A DNA stretch of 64,000 bases from G016756615 sp035556195 (GCA_035556195.1 DATMFK010000037.1:62001-126000), one strand, 5' to 3'; shown: positions 42,734 to 52,196, counted from the first letter of the stretch. Notes: generated by a model from the letters alone, not told the origin. Translations and numbers: made by a program.

Positions 42734-44710
42734 TCAGAGCGTGATGCGGTATTGGGCGAAGCCGTCCTTGCCTTCGCCCGCCGCCTCGATCTTGACCGCC
42801 TTCACCTCCGCGATGAAGTTCTTCGCCTTCGGACCCGTTTCGAACAGCACCGTCGTTCCCGGAAGCGGCTTGAAGGACCAATTCGCGTCGGCCGAGGGGT
42901 TGATCGTGCCCTGGTCGATGATGAAGCGCACGATCACGTCGCGATTGGTGTCCGGCGCCTCGAAGATGATCTTCGACTCGTTGATCTCCGGGAAGTTGCC
43001 GCCGCCGCCGGCCCGATAATTGTTGGTGGCAACGACGAATTTTGCGGCGAGATCGATCGGCTTTCCTTCGAACATCAGATCGACGATGCGGCTCGATCCG
43101 GCATTCAGGACAGTGCCTTTCGGGTCGTATTTCGGCGGCTGCGAGAGATCGATCTTGTAGGTCACACCGTCGATCACGTCGAAATTGTAGGCCGGGAAAT
43201 CCAGATTGATCAGCGGCTGGTCAGCCTTGCCGGGCTCGACATGCTTGAAGATGCCGGCGGACATCTCCAGCCATTCCTTCACCTGGGCGCCGGTGACCTC
43301 CACGGCACGGACCGTATTGGGATAGAGGTATAGGTCGGCGACATTCTTGATCGCGACGTCGCCGGCCGGAACATCCGTATAGTAGTCCGGTCCGCCACGC
43401 CCGCCGGACTTGAATGGCGCGGCAGCAGAGAGCACCGGCAGGTCCTTCCACTTGGTCTCCTTGAGGAGATCCTTGATGTACCAGGTCTGGGCCTGTGAGA
43501 CGATCTGGACCGAGGGATCGTCGGCAACGAGCGCGAAATACGAATAGAGCGGCGCCGATGTCTTGCCCACCGGCCTGCGCACATAGGCAAGCGTGGCCTC
43601 ATGATCCTCCTTCAACGCATCGACGAGGCGCTTGTCGTCTTCGACGACCGCCTTGTTCCTGTTGTCGACACGCTCGAAGATCGGCCGCGCCTCGGACGTG
43701 GCGGACACGACCTTCCATTTATTGCCGTCACGTTCGAGCAGCAGGTCGATCAACCCCATATGCGAACCCCAGAAGCCGCCCATGACCGCCGGCTTGCCCT
43801 GCAGCGTGCCCTTGGCCGCGTCGACGCCCTCAAGCTCCTGGAAATCCTTCTTGCCGGGAAAGACGAGATGCTGATGGCCAGTGAAAACGGCGTCGATGCC
43901 TTCCACGCCGGCGACGAAGAAGGACGCGTTCTCCATCAAGTCGCTCTTCTTGTTGTCGATGCCGGAATGCGAAAGCGCAATGACCACGTCGGCGCCTTCT
44001 TCCTTCATCTGCGGCACCCAAGCCTTGGCCGCCTCCACGATATCGCGGGTAGCCACGTTGCCCGTCAGGTTCTTCGCATCCCAGATCATGATCTGGGGCG
44101 GCACGAAACCGATCACGCCGATCTTGACAGGATGCTCGGCGCCGGCACCGTCCTTGATCTTCTTCTCCAGGATCACGTAGGGCTTCAGATAGAGCTTGTC
44201 GTCGCGGGGATTGGACGCAAGTTGCGTCCCGCGCACGAGATTGGCGCAAACGAAGGGAAAATTCGCACCGGCGAGAACCTTGTCCATGAAGGACAGGCCG
44301 TAGTTGAATTCGTGATTGCCGAGCGTCGAGATTTCGTAGCCGAGCAGGTTCATCCCCTTCATAACGGGGTGGACGTCGCCATCCTTCATCCCTTTCTCAT
44401 AGGCAATGAAGTCGCCCATGGGATTGCCCTGCAGGAAATCGCCATTGTCGACGAGCATCGCGTTCGTCGCCTCCTTGCGAACCGCATCGATCAGCGTCGC
44501 CGTCCGGGAGAGCCCCATCGTGTCGTTCGGCTTGTCGGCGTAATAATCGTAAGGCAGCACGTTCACGTGAATATCGGTCGTCTCCATGATCCTGAGATGC
44601 GCCTGGTTCGCCTGGGCCCGCGCAGAGAAGGGATGCAGCATCACGAAGGCCGTCGCGGCCGATCCCGCAAGAAAGGAGCGGCGTGACAAGGATGCATAGG
44701 ACGATGACAT
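42734..44710 (-). CDS. cpdB: 2',3'-cyclic-nucleotide 2'-phosphodiesterase/3'-nucleotidase
   Basis: Periplasmic enzyme that takes RNA-derived 2',3'-cyclic nucleotides to nucleosides. 658 residues. A twin-arginine signal (SRRSFLAGSAATAF) leads to the calcineurin-like metallophosphatase domain with TTDIHVNVLPYDYY, DNGDFLQGNP, TLGNHEFNYG and FTGHQHLVFPG, followed by the C-terminal 5'-nucleotidase domain. Length is typical for CpdB. The start has AAGG eight bases upstream. It is monocistronic as far as can be seen. Confidence 0.95.
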   Translation of the reverse strand: MSSSYASLSRRSFLAGSAATAFVMLHPFSARAQANQAHLRIMETTDIHVNVLPYDYYADKPNDTMGLSRTATLIDAVRKEATNAMLVDNGDFLQGNPMGDFIAYEKGMKDGDVHPVMKGMNLLGYEISTLGNHEFNYGLSFMDKVLAGANFPFVCANLVRGTQLASNPRDDKLYLKPYVILEKKIKDGAGAEHPVKIGVIGFVPPQIMIWDAKNLTGNVATRDIVEAAKAWVPQMKEEGADVVIALSHSGIDNKKSDLMENASFFVAGVEGIDAVFTGHQHLVFPGKKDFQELEGVDAAKGTLQGKPAVMGGFWGSHMGLIDLLLERDGNKWKVVSATSEARPIFERVDNRNKAVVEDDKRLVDALKEDHEATLAYVRRPVGKTSAPLYSYFALVADDPSVQIVSQAQTWYIKDLLKETKWKDLPVLSAAAPFKSGGRGGPDYYTDVPAGDVAIKNVADLYLYPNTVRAVEVTGAQVKEWLEMSAGIFKHVEPGKADQPLINLDFPAYNFDVIDGVTYKIDLSQPPKYDPKGTVLNAGSSRIVDLMFEGKPIDLAAKFVVATNNYRAGGGGNFPEINESKIIFEAPDTNRDVIVRFIIDQGTINPSADANWSFKPLPGTTVLFETGPKAKNFIAEVKAVKIEAAGEGKDGFAQYRITL

Positions 44711-44781
44711 AATTGACCTTCTCCCTCTGGAAACGGCGTCGGAGCGCGCCGAGGATCAAGTTTTCGCGCTGAATTTCCTGC

Positions 44782-44793
44782 CTGTCTAGACAG
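44782..44793. repeat. 12-base perfect palindrome upstream of cpdB
   Basis: CTGTCTAGACAG, 72 bases before the cpdB start and 36 bases after the ndh stop. Could be an operator for cpdB; chance is not excluded. Confidence 0.4.
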
Positions 44794-44828
44794 AAGAGAT
44801 GACGCCGCGGCGAATATTTCCCGGCGAA

Positions 44829-46112
44829 CTACCGCACACTAGGGGCTTTATCTTCCGCATCACCCTGGGTGATCAGGCGAGCGCTGCGCTGGCCGGTGAC
44901 GTAGATCCACAGCCAGCTCAGCGAGACCGTCAGACGATTGCGCAGGCCGATCAGGAAATAGATGTGAGCGATGCCCCAAAACCACCAGGCGATTCGACCG
45001 GTCAGGCTGAAGCGGCCGAAATCGATGACCGCGGCCCGTTTGCCGATGGTCGCGAGGTCGCCGTCATGATGATAGTGGAACGGACGCGGCGTCGTATCGC
45101 CGGAGAGACGCCGTCTGATCGTTTCGGCCACATGCCAGCCTTCCTGCTTCGCCGCCGGCGCAATGCCGGGCACCGGGCGGCCATCTTCCCGCTCCGCATG
45201 CGCGGTGTCCCCGATCACGAAGATCTCCGGCCGGCCCGGGATGGTCAAATCGGGTTCGACGATCACCCTGCCAGCGCGATCCGCCGCAACGCCCAGCCAT
45301 TCCGCGGCCGGCGACGCGGCGACGCCCGCCGCCCAGATGATCGTCTTTGCGTCGAGGCGTTTGTCGCCGAAGACCACGCCCTCGCCGTCACACTCCGTCA
45401 CCGCTCGTCCCAATTCGACGGTGACGCCCAACCTTTCCAATGCTGCCTTGGCGTAGTCGGAAAGCTCCGGCCGGAAGTTCGACAGGACGCGATCGCCAGC
45501 CTCGATCAGGACGACCCGTGTCTGGCGCGTGTCGATCCTGCGGAATTCGCCGCGCAGCGTCTCGCGGGCAAGTTCGGCGATCGTACCCGCCAGTTCCACG
45601 CCTGTAGGTCCCCCACCGATGATGACAAGCGTGAGAAGTGCCTGCCGCCTTGCCGGATCGGCCTCGCGCTCCGCCAGTTCGAAGGCGCTCAAGATGCGCC
45701 GGCGGATCGTAGTCGCGTCCTCCAGCGTCTTCAACCCGGGAGCGAACGGCTCCCATTCATCATGGCCAAAATAGGCGTGGCGGGCGCCGGTCGCCAGCAC
45801 CAGCGCGTCGTAGGGAACCGAGCCTCCGTCCTCCAGCAGCACCCGCTTCTCGACGACGTCGATGCCTACGACCATGCCGAGCAGCGTCGTCACCTCCTTG
45901 CGCTTACGCAAAAGATGGCGAACCGGCCAGGCGATCTCCGACGTCGCCAGCGACGTGGTCGCCACCTGATAAAGCAGAGGCTGAAAAAGGTGATGATTAC
46001 GCCGGTCGATTATGGTGATCCGCACAGGCGCCCCGCGCAGCGCTCGCGCGCATTCCAGTCCGCCGAAACCCGCACCTACAATGACGACATGGAACATGCC
46101 GGAATCGGTCAT
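44829..46112 (-). CDS. ndh: Type II NADH dehydrogenase
   Basis: Single-subunit, non-proton-pumping NADH:quinone oxidoreductase bound to the inner face of the membrane. 427 residues with the FAD site VVIVGAGFGGLECARAL at the N terminus, the NADH site LVIIGGGPTGVELAG near 165, and the second FAD motif EIFVIGDTAHAE. The C-terminal segment WWFWGIAHIYFLIGLRNRL is the family's membrane-anchoring helix. An alternative start at 46097 would remove five residues. Confidence 0.94.
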   Translation of the reverse strand: MTDSGMFHVVIVGAGFGGLECARALRGAPVRITIIDRRNHHLFQPLLYQVATTSLATSEIAWPVRHLLRKRKEVTTLLGMVVGIDVVEKRVLLEDGGSVPYDALVLATGARHAYFGHDEWEPFAPGLKTLEDATTIRRRILSAFELAEREADPARRQALLTLVIIGGGPTGVELAGTIAELARETLRGEFRRIDTRQTRVVLIEAGDRVLSNFRPELSDYAKAALERLGVTVELGRAVTECDGEGVVFGDKRLDAKTIIWAAGVAASPAAEWLGVAADRAGRVIVEPDLTIPGRPEIFVIGDTAHAEREDGRPVPGIAPAAKQEGWHVAETIRRRLSGDTTPRPFHYHHDGDLATIGKRAAVIDFGRFSLTGRIAWWFWGIAHIYFLIGLRNRLTVSLSWLWIYVTGQRSARLITQGDAEDKAPSVR

Positions 46113-46189
46113 GGCCGTGATCCATTCGCTCCCGCAGCAGCGGTGACCATCTAGACCACGAACCGCCCCTTGCGGTCAAACTGTCGACA

Positions 46190-46663
46190 TCAGGCCATTT
46201 CCGGCTTCAAGCCGAGAGCGGTGCGGTCGATGATCTCGCGAAGCGCAAAGGACGAATTGATCTTCGTCACATGCGGCATCGCCGAGAGCCATTCCTTGTG
46301 GATGCGCTCGTAGTCGGCGAGATCCTTCGCCGCGATGCGCAGGATGTAGTCGTACTCGCCCGACATCAGGTGACAGGACAGAATGTTCGGGCACCGTTTG
46401 ACAGCGGCCTCGAAGTCGGAGAGCGTTTTCTCGAACTGGCCGGATAACGAGATATGAACGATCGCCGTCATCTGATGGCCCAGCGCAGCATTGGATAGCC
46501 GGGCGTGGTATCCTCGTATCACCCCGGTTTTCTCAAGGTTATCAAGCCGGCGCGAGCAGGCCGACTGCGACAGCCCAACTTTCTCAGCCAGCGCCGCATT
46601 GGATATTCTTCCGTCCTTCTGGAGGGTATCCAGAATGGCGATATCGATCCTGTCGAGTGACAT
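46190..46663 (-). CDS. Lrp/AsnC-family regulator of alanine dehydrogenase
   Basis: 157-residue regulator: N-terminal helix-turn-helix (ALAEKVGLSQSACSRRLDNL) and a C-terminal RAM ligand-binding domain that ends with INSSFALREI. The ATG at 46663 (MSLDRIDIAIL) is the family start. It is divergent from ald by about 150 bases, the classic layout in which an Lrp protein activates ald in response to alanine (compare AldR). Confidence 0.92.
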   Translation of the reverse strand: MSLDRIDIAILDTLQKDGRISNAALAEKVGLSQSACSRRLDNLEKTGVIRGYHARLSNAALGHQMTAIVHISLSGQFEKTLSDFEAAVKRCPNILSCHLMSGEYDYILRIAAKDLADYERIHKEWLSAMPHVTKINSSFALREIIDRTALGLKPEMA

Positions 46664-46749
46664 TTCTCGAATTTCCTTCGGACATAACCAGATTTCGTGC
46701 AAGAAATAGCGAAAACGAACCTGCGCGGCAATCGCAATCGCAAACACAT

Positions 46750-46763
46750 ACGAAGCCTTTCGT
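46750..46763. promoter_or_regulatory. Candidate Lrp operator between lrp and ald
   Basis: ACGAA-GCCT-TTCGT inverted repeat, 47 bases before ald. A second TTTCG/CGAAA pair lies about 50 bases further upstream. Lrp proteins bind such spaced, AT-richer dyads; the assignment is by position only. Confidence 0.35.
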
Positions 46764-46810
46764 GATCTACTACGTTGTAAGGGGACAAGGCCATCATTGG
46801 AGGAGCGTCA

Positions 46811-47926
46811 ATGCGCGTCGGCTGCCCGAAGGAAATCAAGAACCACGAATATCGCGTCGGCCTAACGCCGGGTTCCGTGCGCGAATATGCCAGCCACGGC
46901 CACGAAGTGCTGGTCGAGACCGGCGCGGGCGCGGGCATCGGGGCCGATGACAACGCCTATCGCGCCGCGGGCGCCACGATCGCCAAGACCGCCGAGGAGG
47001 TGTTCGCCCGATCCGACATGATCGTGAAGGTCAAGGAGCCCCAGCCGAACGAATGGGTTCAGCTCCGCGAAAACCAGATCCTCTATACCTATCTCCACCT
47101 CGCACCCGATCCCGAACAGACCAACGGGCTCCTGGCCTCCGGCGTGTCGGCCATCGCCTATGAGACCGTGACCGACGACCGTGGCGGCCTGCCGCTGCTT
47201 GCCCCGATGTCGGAAGTGGCCGGGCGCCTGTCGATCCAGGCAGGGGCGACCGCACTCCAGAAGGCCAACGGCGGACGCGGCGTACTTTTGGGCGGCGTCC
47301 CCGGCGTTCTGCCAGGCAAGGTCACCATCATCGGCGGTGGCGTGGTCGGGCTGCACGCCGCAAAGATGGCCATCGGCCTCGGCGCGGACGTGACTGTCCT
47401 CGACCGCTCGATCCCCCGGCTCCGTCAGCTTGACGATATTTTCAATGGTCGGATCCACACCCGATACTCCACTGTCGAGGGGCTTGAGGAGGAGTGCTTC
47501 TCGGCCGATGTCGTGGTGGGAGCTGTGCTCATTCCCGGCGCGGCAGCGCCGAAACTCGTCACGCGCGAAATGCTGTCCGGCATGAAGAAGGGCGCGGTGC
47601 TTGTCGACGTCGCTATCGACCAGGGCGGTTGCTTCGAGACCTCACACCCCACCACCCATGCCGATCCCACATACGAGATCGATGGCATCATCCATTACTG
47701 CGTGGCCAACATGCCGGGCGCGGTGCCGGTCACTTCGGCTCACGCCCTCAACAACGCGACGCTGCATTATGGGCTCCAGCTTGCCGACAAGGGCCTCAAG
47801 GCGCTGGTCGATGAGCCTCACCTGAGGAACGGCCTCAACGTCCACAAGGGCAAGATCACCAACCGCGCGGTCGCGGAATCGCTCGGCTACGAGATGGCGG
47901 AGCCGAAGGCCGTGCTGGCGGCCTGA
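46811..47926 (+). CDS. ald: Alanine dehydrogenase
   Basis: NAD-dependent interconversion of alanine and pyruvate plus ammonium. 371 residues, the exact family length. MRVGCPKEIKNHEYRVGLTP holds the substrate arginine; KVKEP the catalytic lysine; TYLHLAPD the catalytic histidine region; and VTIIGGGVVGLHAAKMAIG the NAD site. GGAGG lies 8 bases before the ATG. Controlled by the divergent Lrp-type regulator. Confidence 0.97.
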   Translation: MRVGCPKEIKNHEYRVGLTPGSVREYASHGHEVLVETGAGAGIGADDNAYRAAGATIAKTAEEVFARSDMIVKVKEPQPNEWVQLRENQILYTYLHLAPDPEQTNGLLASGVSAIAYETVTDDRGGLPLLAPMSEVAGRLSIQAGATALQKANGGRGVLLGGVPGVLPGKVTIIGGGVVGLHAAKMAIGLGADVTVLDRSIPRLRQLDDIFNGRIHTRYSTVEGLEEECFSADVVVGAVLIPGAAAPKLVTREMLSGMKKGAVLVDVAIDQGGCFETSHPTTHADPTYEIDGIIHYCVANMPGAVPVTSAHALNNATLHYGLQLADKGLKALVDEPHLRNGLNVHKGKITNRAVAESLGYEMAEPKAVLAA

Positions 47927-47977
47927 CCCGGATCCGCTTCTCCCGCGACAGCGTCCTGATCCGCGCCTCGAGACCTT

Positions 47978-48005
47978 ATCCGACCCTCGCATGGCGAGGT
48001 CGGAT
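47978..48005. terminator. Hairpin between ald and the dapB-like gene
   Basis: A 12-base-pair stem with one bulged C around an ATG loop (47978-47990 with 47994-48005), 50 bases after the ald stop and 62 before the convergent gene's stop. No T tract on either side, so a bidirectional terminator is plausible but unproven. Confidence 0.45.
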
Positions 48006-48067
48006 CAGGAGCGCTCACAATCTCTGTCATCGGCTACACAGGCGGGATAAACGCATGTTCGGGTTTC

Positions 48068-48874
48068 TCAATCGATGAGGCTGTCGAGCCCGCGAACCAA
48101 TCCCCTCATGCCGGCAACCCGGCGGATGGCGAGAAGCGTGCCCGCGACATAGGGTGCGGCCGAAGAGCCTGCGTCGTGGCGGATGGCCAGCCTTTCGTCG
48201 GGTAGGCCGAACAGGACCTCGCAGGACAGAATGTAGGAAGGAAGACGCACAGCGTGGACCTGTACGCCCTGGCCCGCGCCAACCGCCGCACCGCGCGTCG
48301 CCGGTATGCCGGAAATCTCCGCGAGCGGCCGAGCCGTCGAGGCCCCGCGGATTTCCGCGAGGGATTCGGCAAGTTCACGCGCGGTCCCCGAGGGGGCATC
48401 CGCCTTTCTCGCGCTCGCGTAGTCGATTATCTCGAAGTCCGGCACGTATTTCGCCGCCATCGTTGCGAAACGCTTCATCAATGTGGCCGTGATCGAGAAA
48501 TTCCCGGCGGCGATCACACCCACTCCGTTCGCCTCGGCCGCACGGGCAATCTCGGCGTACTCCTCGGCGCCGAGGCCCGACGTGCCCACCACGAAATGCC
48601 TGCCCCGGTCGATCGCCGTCAATGCATGGGCCTTCACCGCCTGGGGCTTGGTGTAGTCCACCACCACATCGGAGGGCGTCCCGAGCGCTTCCTCCAGAGT
48701 GGCGACGACCCTCACGCCAACCGGCGCGACGCCGAGCGTCGTCCCGATATCTTCACCCGCGGCGCTGCGCGCCACAGCACCGGCTAGCGTAAGATCCTCC
48801 GCGGCAAGTATCGCAGGGACAAGCGCCTTGCCCACCCACCCGGTCGCTCCGGCTACCACAACACTTGTCGCCAT
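48068..48874 (-). CDS. DapB-like dehydrogenase with altered active site
   Basis: 268 residues related to 4-hydroxy-tetrahydrodipicolinate reductase. The nucleotide site reads VVVAGATGWVGKALVPA and the substrate loop ARKADAPSGTAREL, which keeps the lysine and DAPSGT. The catalytic histidine pair that precedes this loop in DapB (HHRHK) is absent: it reads IIDYASARK. The protein is therefore probably a paralogue with another substrate, not the lysine-pathway enzyme. ATG 48874 is taken with GGAGG five bases upstream. Confidence 0.8.
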   Translation of the reverse strand: MATSVVVAGATGWVGKALVPAILAAEDLTLAGAVARSAAGEDIGTTLGVAPVGVRVVATLEEALGTPSDVVVDYTKPQAVKAHALTAIDRGRHFVVGTSGLGAEEYAEIARAAEANGVGVIAAGNFSITATLMKRFATMAAKYVPDFEIIDYASARKADAPSGTARELAESLAEIRGASTARPLAEISGIPATRGAAVGAGQGVQVHAVRLPSYILSCEVLFGLPDERLAIRHDAGSSAAPYVAGTLLAIRRVAGMRGLVRGLDSLID

Positions 48875-48994
48875 CTCCGCCTCCACGAATTTGAGCCATC
48901 ATGCCGTTCAGCATTTGCCAATGTACGGATATCCGAACGGCTGTGACAACCATGCCTCAGGGTGGGGAACAAGGGCCAAGGAGGGCATGAAGGC

Positions 48995-49555
48995 TCAGCG
49001 CATGACGCTTGCGGCGCGCTCGGAGAAATCCATCGGATAGACGGTTTCCTGCTTTTGCCCGACCGGCGAAAATCCGATCTTCTGGTAGAGCGGCAATGCC
49101 GCAGGGTGATCCAACGTGCAGGTCTGGACGGTGACGAATCCCGGGTTTCCGGACCAGGCCGCTTCGACGGCGGCGCCAAGGAACCAGCGTCCGACGCCTT
49201 GGCCGATGACGTGGTCCATCATGCCGAAATAGGCGAGTTCCGTATGGTCCGGCAGATGCGGCCTGAGGTCGAAGAAGCCGGCTGGAGCTCCGTCGAGATA
49301 GAGGACGCGGATATCCCTGCCCGGCGCGTGTAGCCTTTCCATCAACTCTTCGTCGCTGAGCCTCAGGGCGTTGACCCAGTGCCACTTACGGCCGACCCGA
49401 TCGATCAGATAGCGATAGAAATGAAGCGGGATGTCCTTGACCTTGAGCAGCATTATCTGACGGCCCATCGGCAACGGCGCATAACGCGTGGGAGGCGCCG
49501 TCATCTCAAGGAAGGTGACGGTCACCTCTATCGGTTCGAGCTTTGTGGCGGACAT
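48995..49555 (-). CDS. GNAT-family N-acetyltransferase
   Basis: 186 residues. The acetyl-CoA site is HVIGQGVGRWFLGAAVEAAW, followed by TCTLDHPAALPLYQKIGFSP typical of GNATs. An N-terminal 60-residue part with TRYAPLPMGRQIMLLKVKDI precedes the domain. The gene begins two bases after the sseA stop, so it is the last gene of the cysK-alaX-sseA operon. Substrate unknown; the context suggests an amino-acid or thiol metabolite. Confidence 0.85.
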   Translation of the reverse strand: MSATKLEPIEVTVTFLEMTAPPTRYAPLPMGRQIMLLKVKDIPLHFYRYLIDRVGRKWHWVNALRLSDEELMERLHAPGRDIRVLYLDGAPAGFFDLRPHLPDHTELAYFGMMDHVIGQGVGRWFLGAAVEAAWSGNPGFVTVQTCTLDHPAALPLYQKIGFSPVGQKQETVYPMDFSERAASVMR

Positions 49556-49557
49556 TC

Positions 49558-50409
49558 TCAGTCTTTTCCCTTGACCACGGGCGTATCGTCGAGCCCGCCC
49601 CATTCCGTCCAGGAGCCGTCGTAGAGCCGGTTGTCTCCATGGCCAAGGGAGTTGAGCGCCAGCGTGATCACCGCCGCCGTCACGCCGGAACCACACGACG
49701 TGACGATCGGACCGGACAGGTCGAGGCCTGCCTGCTCGAGCACTGCTTTCAACCTGTCCAGCGGCAACAACTCGCCATTCTCCGAGAGACTCGTGGACGG
49801 AACGTTGTGTGCCCCAGGCATGTGGCCGCCGCGCAACCCAGGGCGTGGTTCGGGGTCGGTTCCGGCGAAACGTCCGGGAGAACGAGCATCCGCAATCTGG
49901 GCGCTGCCCGTCGCCACGACGTCACGCATTTCGGCCAGCGAGACAATCCGTTTCGCGTCGAAATCGGCGTGGAAGACGTTGGGCGCGATGCGTGTCTGCT
50001 CCGCCGTCACCGGCCGCCCCGCAGCCTTCCACCGATCGAATCCGCCATCGAGAACGAACACTTCGGGGACACCCATGGTGCGGAACATCCACCAGACGCG
50101 TGGCGCCGACAGGAAGCCGGGCCCATCATACACCACGATCGTATCGTCGGCTGAAATCCCCATCGAGCCGGCGAACCTGGCGAAGACGCGCGGGCTAGGC
50201 AATGTGTGCGGCAGATCGGAGTCCTCGTCCGCCACCTGGTCAAGATCGAAGAACACAGCGCCCGGAACATGAGCCGCGTCGTATTCGGCGCGCGCGTTTC
50301 GCTTGTGCGCGGGCAGATACCAGGAACCGTCGATGATCGAGAGACCGGGCGAACCGAGCTTGGCCTGCAGCCAATCAGCGTCGACGACGTACGGACTCTT
50401 CTCAGCCAT
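49558..50409 (-). CDS. sseA: 3-Mercaptopyruvate sulfurtransferase
   Basis: Two-rhodanese-domain enzyme moving sulfur from 3-mercaptopyruvate to thiol or cyanide acceptors. 283 residues. The N-terminal domain is the inactive type; the C-terminal domain carries the active-site loop SCGSGVTA, whose CG-GV-A form indicates mercaptopyruvate over thiosulfate. Also visible are AHVPGAVFFDLD and DGSWTEWGG. Fits the neighbouring cysteine synthase gene. Confidence 0.95.
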   Translation of the reverse strand: MAEKSPYVVDADWLQAKLGSPGLSIIDGSWYLPAHKRNARAEYDAAHVPGAVFFDLDQVADEDSDLPHTLPSPRVFARFAGSMGISADDTIVVYDGPGFLSAPRVWWMFRTMGVPEVFVLDGGFDRWKAAGRPVTAEQTRIAPNVFHADFDAKRIVSLAEMRDVVATGSAQIADARSPGRFAGTDPEPRPGLRGGHMPGAHNVPSTSLSENGELLPLDRLKAVLEQAGLDLSGPIVTSCGSGVTAAVITLALNSLGHGDNRLYDGSWTEWGGLDDTPVVKGKD

Positions 50410-50418
50410 GATACTTCC

Positions 50419-51162
50419 TCAGTTTGCGGGTGCGGGACCGAAGCGTATTCGGAAGCGGCGGTTTTCCCGACCCTTTTTTTCGATCTTGCCGATGTGAATC
50501 TCACCGACCTCGGCGGTCGAGGCAACATGCGTGCCACCGCAGGGCTGACTGTCGATCACCGCGTCGTCGCCGATGCAGACGAGCCGGATCCGTCCTGTTC
50601 CCGAAGGAGGACGCACGTTCTTGGATTTCACCAGCCCGGGATTGGCGGCAAGTTCCTCCTCGGTGATCCAGCGCGTAAAGACGGGATGATTGGCGGCGAC
50701 GAGTTCCATCAACCGCTCCGTGACCGCCTCCTTCGTGAAGCCGGCTTCGGGAATGTCGAAGTCGACCCGTGAATCGTCTTCCGCAACGGCCGCTCCGGTG
50801 ATCGGGAACGGGCAGGCCACCGTGAGCAGATGGCAGGCCGTGTGCATTCTCATCAACCGGAATCTGCGCTCCCAGTCTATAGCCAGGGATAGCCTCTCGC
50901 CCGGTTCAGGCACGGCCTGGCCAACGGCCGGCACATGGATGATTTCGTCCTTCGTCTCCCCGGTGACGGTGGCGGCGATGGCAATCCGGCTCCCGTCGGC
51001 TCGAGCCAGGAAGCCTGTATCACCGGGTTGCCCTCCGGAGGTCGCATAGAAGATCGTGCGATCGAGGATGATGCCCCCACGATCGTTCAAATTCGCGACG
51101 GTGCCCTCCGCTTCTGTGAGATAGGCATTCTCGCGAAACAAAGCGTCGGTCACGAAAGCCAT
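50419..51162 (-). CDS. Alanyl-tRNA editing protein (AlaX-like)
   Basis: Free-standing editing domain that hydrolyses mischarged tRNA-Ala (Ser or Gly). 247 residues with the zinc ligands HTACH in RMHTACHLLTVACP and CGGTHVAST, and the N-terminal barrel domain FYATSGGQPGDTG. ATG 51162 (MAFVTDALFREN) overlaps the cysK stop; the open frame to 51381 is antisense-like noise inside cysK. Being in a cysteine operon, it may deal with mischarging tied to sulfur amino-acid supply; this is inference. Confidence 0.9.
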   Translation of the reverse strand: MAFVTDALFRENAYLTEAEGTVANLNDRGGIILDRTIFYATSGGQPGDTGFLARADGSRIAIAATVTGETKDEIIHVPAVGQAVPEPGERLSLAIDWERRFRLMRMHTACHLLTVACPFPITGAAVAEDDSRVDFDIPEAGFTKEAVTERLMELVAANHPVFTRWITEEELAANPGLVKSKNVRPPSGTGRIRLVCIGDDAVIDSQPCGGTHVASTAEVGEIHIGKIEKKGRENRRFRIRFGPAPAN

Positions 51163-52196
51163 CAGGCGGCTCCGACGAAAGGTATGGCGATGTCCGGCGT
51201 GGTTTCCATCCAGCCAGGTACCGGCAAGCCTTTCTCGCGCAGGAAAGTCGGATTGAACATCTTCGACTGATAGCGGGTACCGAAATCGGCAAGGATGGTG
51301 ACGATCGTGTGTCCGGGTCCGAGTTCTCTCGCCAACCGGATCGCGCCCGCAATATTGATGCCGGTCGAACCGCCCAGGCACATGCCCTCCTCCTGGACGA
51401 GGTCGAAGATGATCGGTAGCGCCTCCTCGTCTGGAATCTGCCAGGAGAAGTCCGGCGTGAAGCCTTCAAGATTGGCCGTGATGCGGCCCTGTCCGATCCC
51501 CTCGGTAATCGAAGAACCCTCGGCCTTGAGCACGCCTTCCGTATAGAAGCTGTAGAGCGCCGCGCCCAACGGATCGGCGAGCCCGATCTTCACCGCGCTG
51601 CTCTTTTCCTTGAGCCCGAAGGCGACCCCGGCCAGTGTCCCGCCGGTACCGACGGCAGAGACGAATCCGTCGATCCTGCCTCCGGTCTGGGTCCAGATTT
51701 CTTGAGCCGTGGTCTTGATATGGCCATCCCGATTCGCGACGTTGTCGAACTGGTTGGCCCAGATCGCCCCATTGGGATCTGTCCGCGCAAGTTGCTCGGC
51801 AAGTCTGCCGGACACCTTCACGTAGTTGTCAGGATTCTTGTAGGGGACCGCGGGAACCTCCAGCAGTTCGGCCCCCAGGAGCCGCAACGTGTCCTTCTTC
51901 TCCTGGCTTTGGGTGTCCGGAATGACGATCACCGTCCTATAGCCAAGCGCCTTGGCCACCACGGTGAGGCCGATACCCGTGTTGCCTGCCGTGCCCTCGA
52001 CGATCACGCCTCCCGGCCTCAGCAGGCCCTTCGCTTCGGCGTCGCGGATGATGAACAGCCCCGCCCGGTCCTTCACCGACTGCCCGGGATTCATGAACTC
52101 GGCCTTGCCGTAGATTTCGCAACCGGTCTCTTCCGAGGCGCGCCTCAACCGGATCAGGGGCGTGTTGCCGATGGCGTCGATCACCGATCGATGCAT
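51162..52196 (-). CDS. cysK: Cysteine synthase A
   Basis: PLP enzyme making cysteine from O-acetylserine and sulfide. 344 residues, somewhat longer than E. coli CysK. The PLP lysine is in FMNPGQSVKDRAG; the phosphate and substrate loops are VEGTAGNTGIGL and SAVGTGGTLAG. ATG 52196 is preceded by AGGA at good spacing and starts MHRSVIDAIGNTPLIRLRRA. First gene of the operon; alaX starts at its stop codon. Cystathionine beta-synthase-like activity cannot be excluded for this longer type. Confidence 0.93.
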   Translation of the reverse strand: MHRSVIDAIGNTPLIRLRRASEETGCEIYGKAEFMNPGQSVKDRAGLFIIRDAEAKGLLRPGGVIVEGTAGNTGIGLTVVAKALGYRTVIVIPDTQSQEKKDTLRLLGAELLEVPAVPYKNPDNYVKVSGRLAEQLARTDPNGAIWANQFDNVANRDGHIKTTAQEIWTQTGGRIDGFVSAVGTGGTLAGVAFGLKEKSSAVKIGLADPLGAALYSFYTEGVLKAEGSSITEGIGQGRITANLEGFTPDFSWQIPDEEALPIIFDLVQEEGMCLGGSTGINIAGAIRLARELGPGHTIVTILADFGTRYQSKMFNPTFLREKGLPVPGWMETTPDIAIPFVGAA

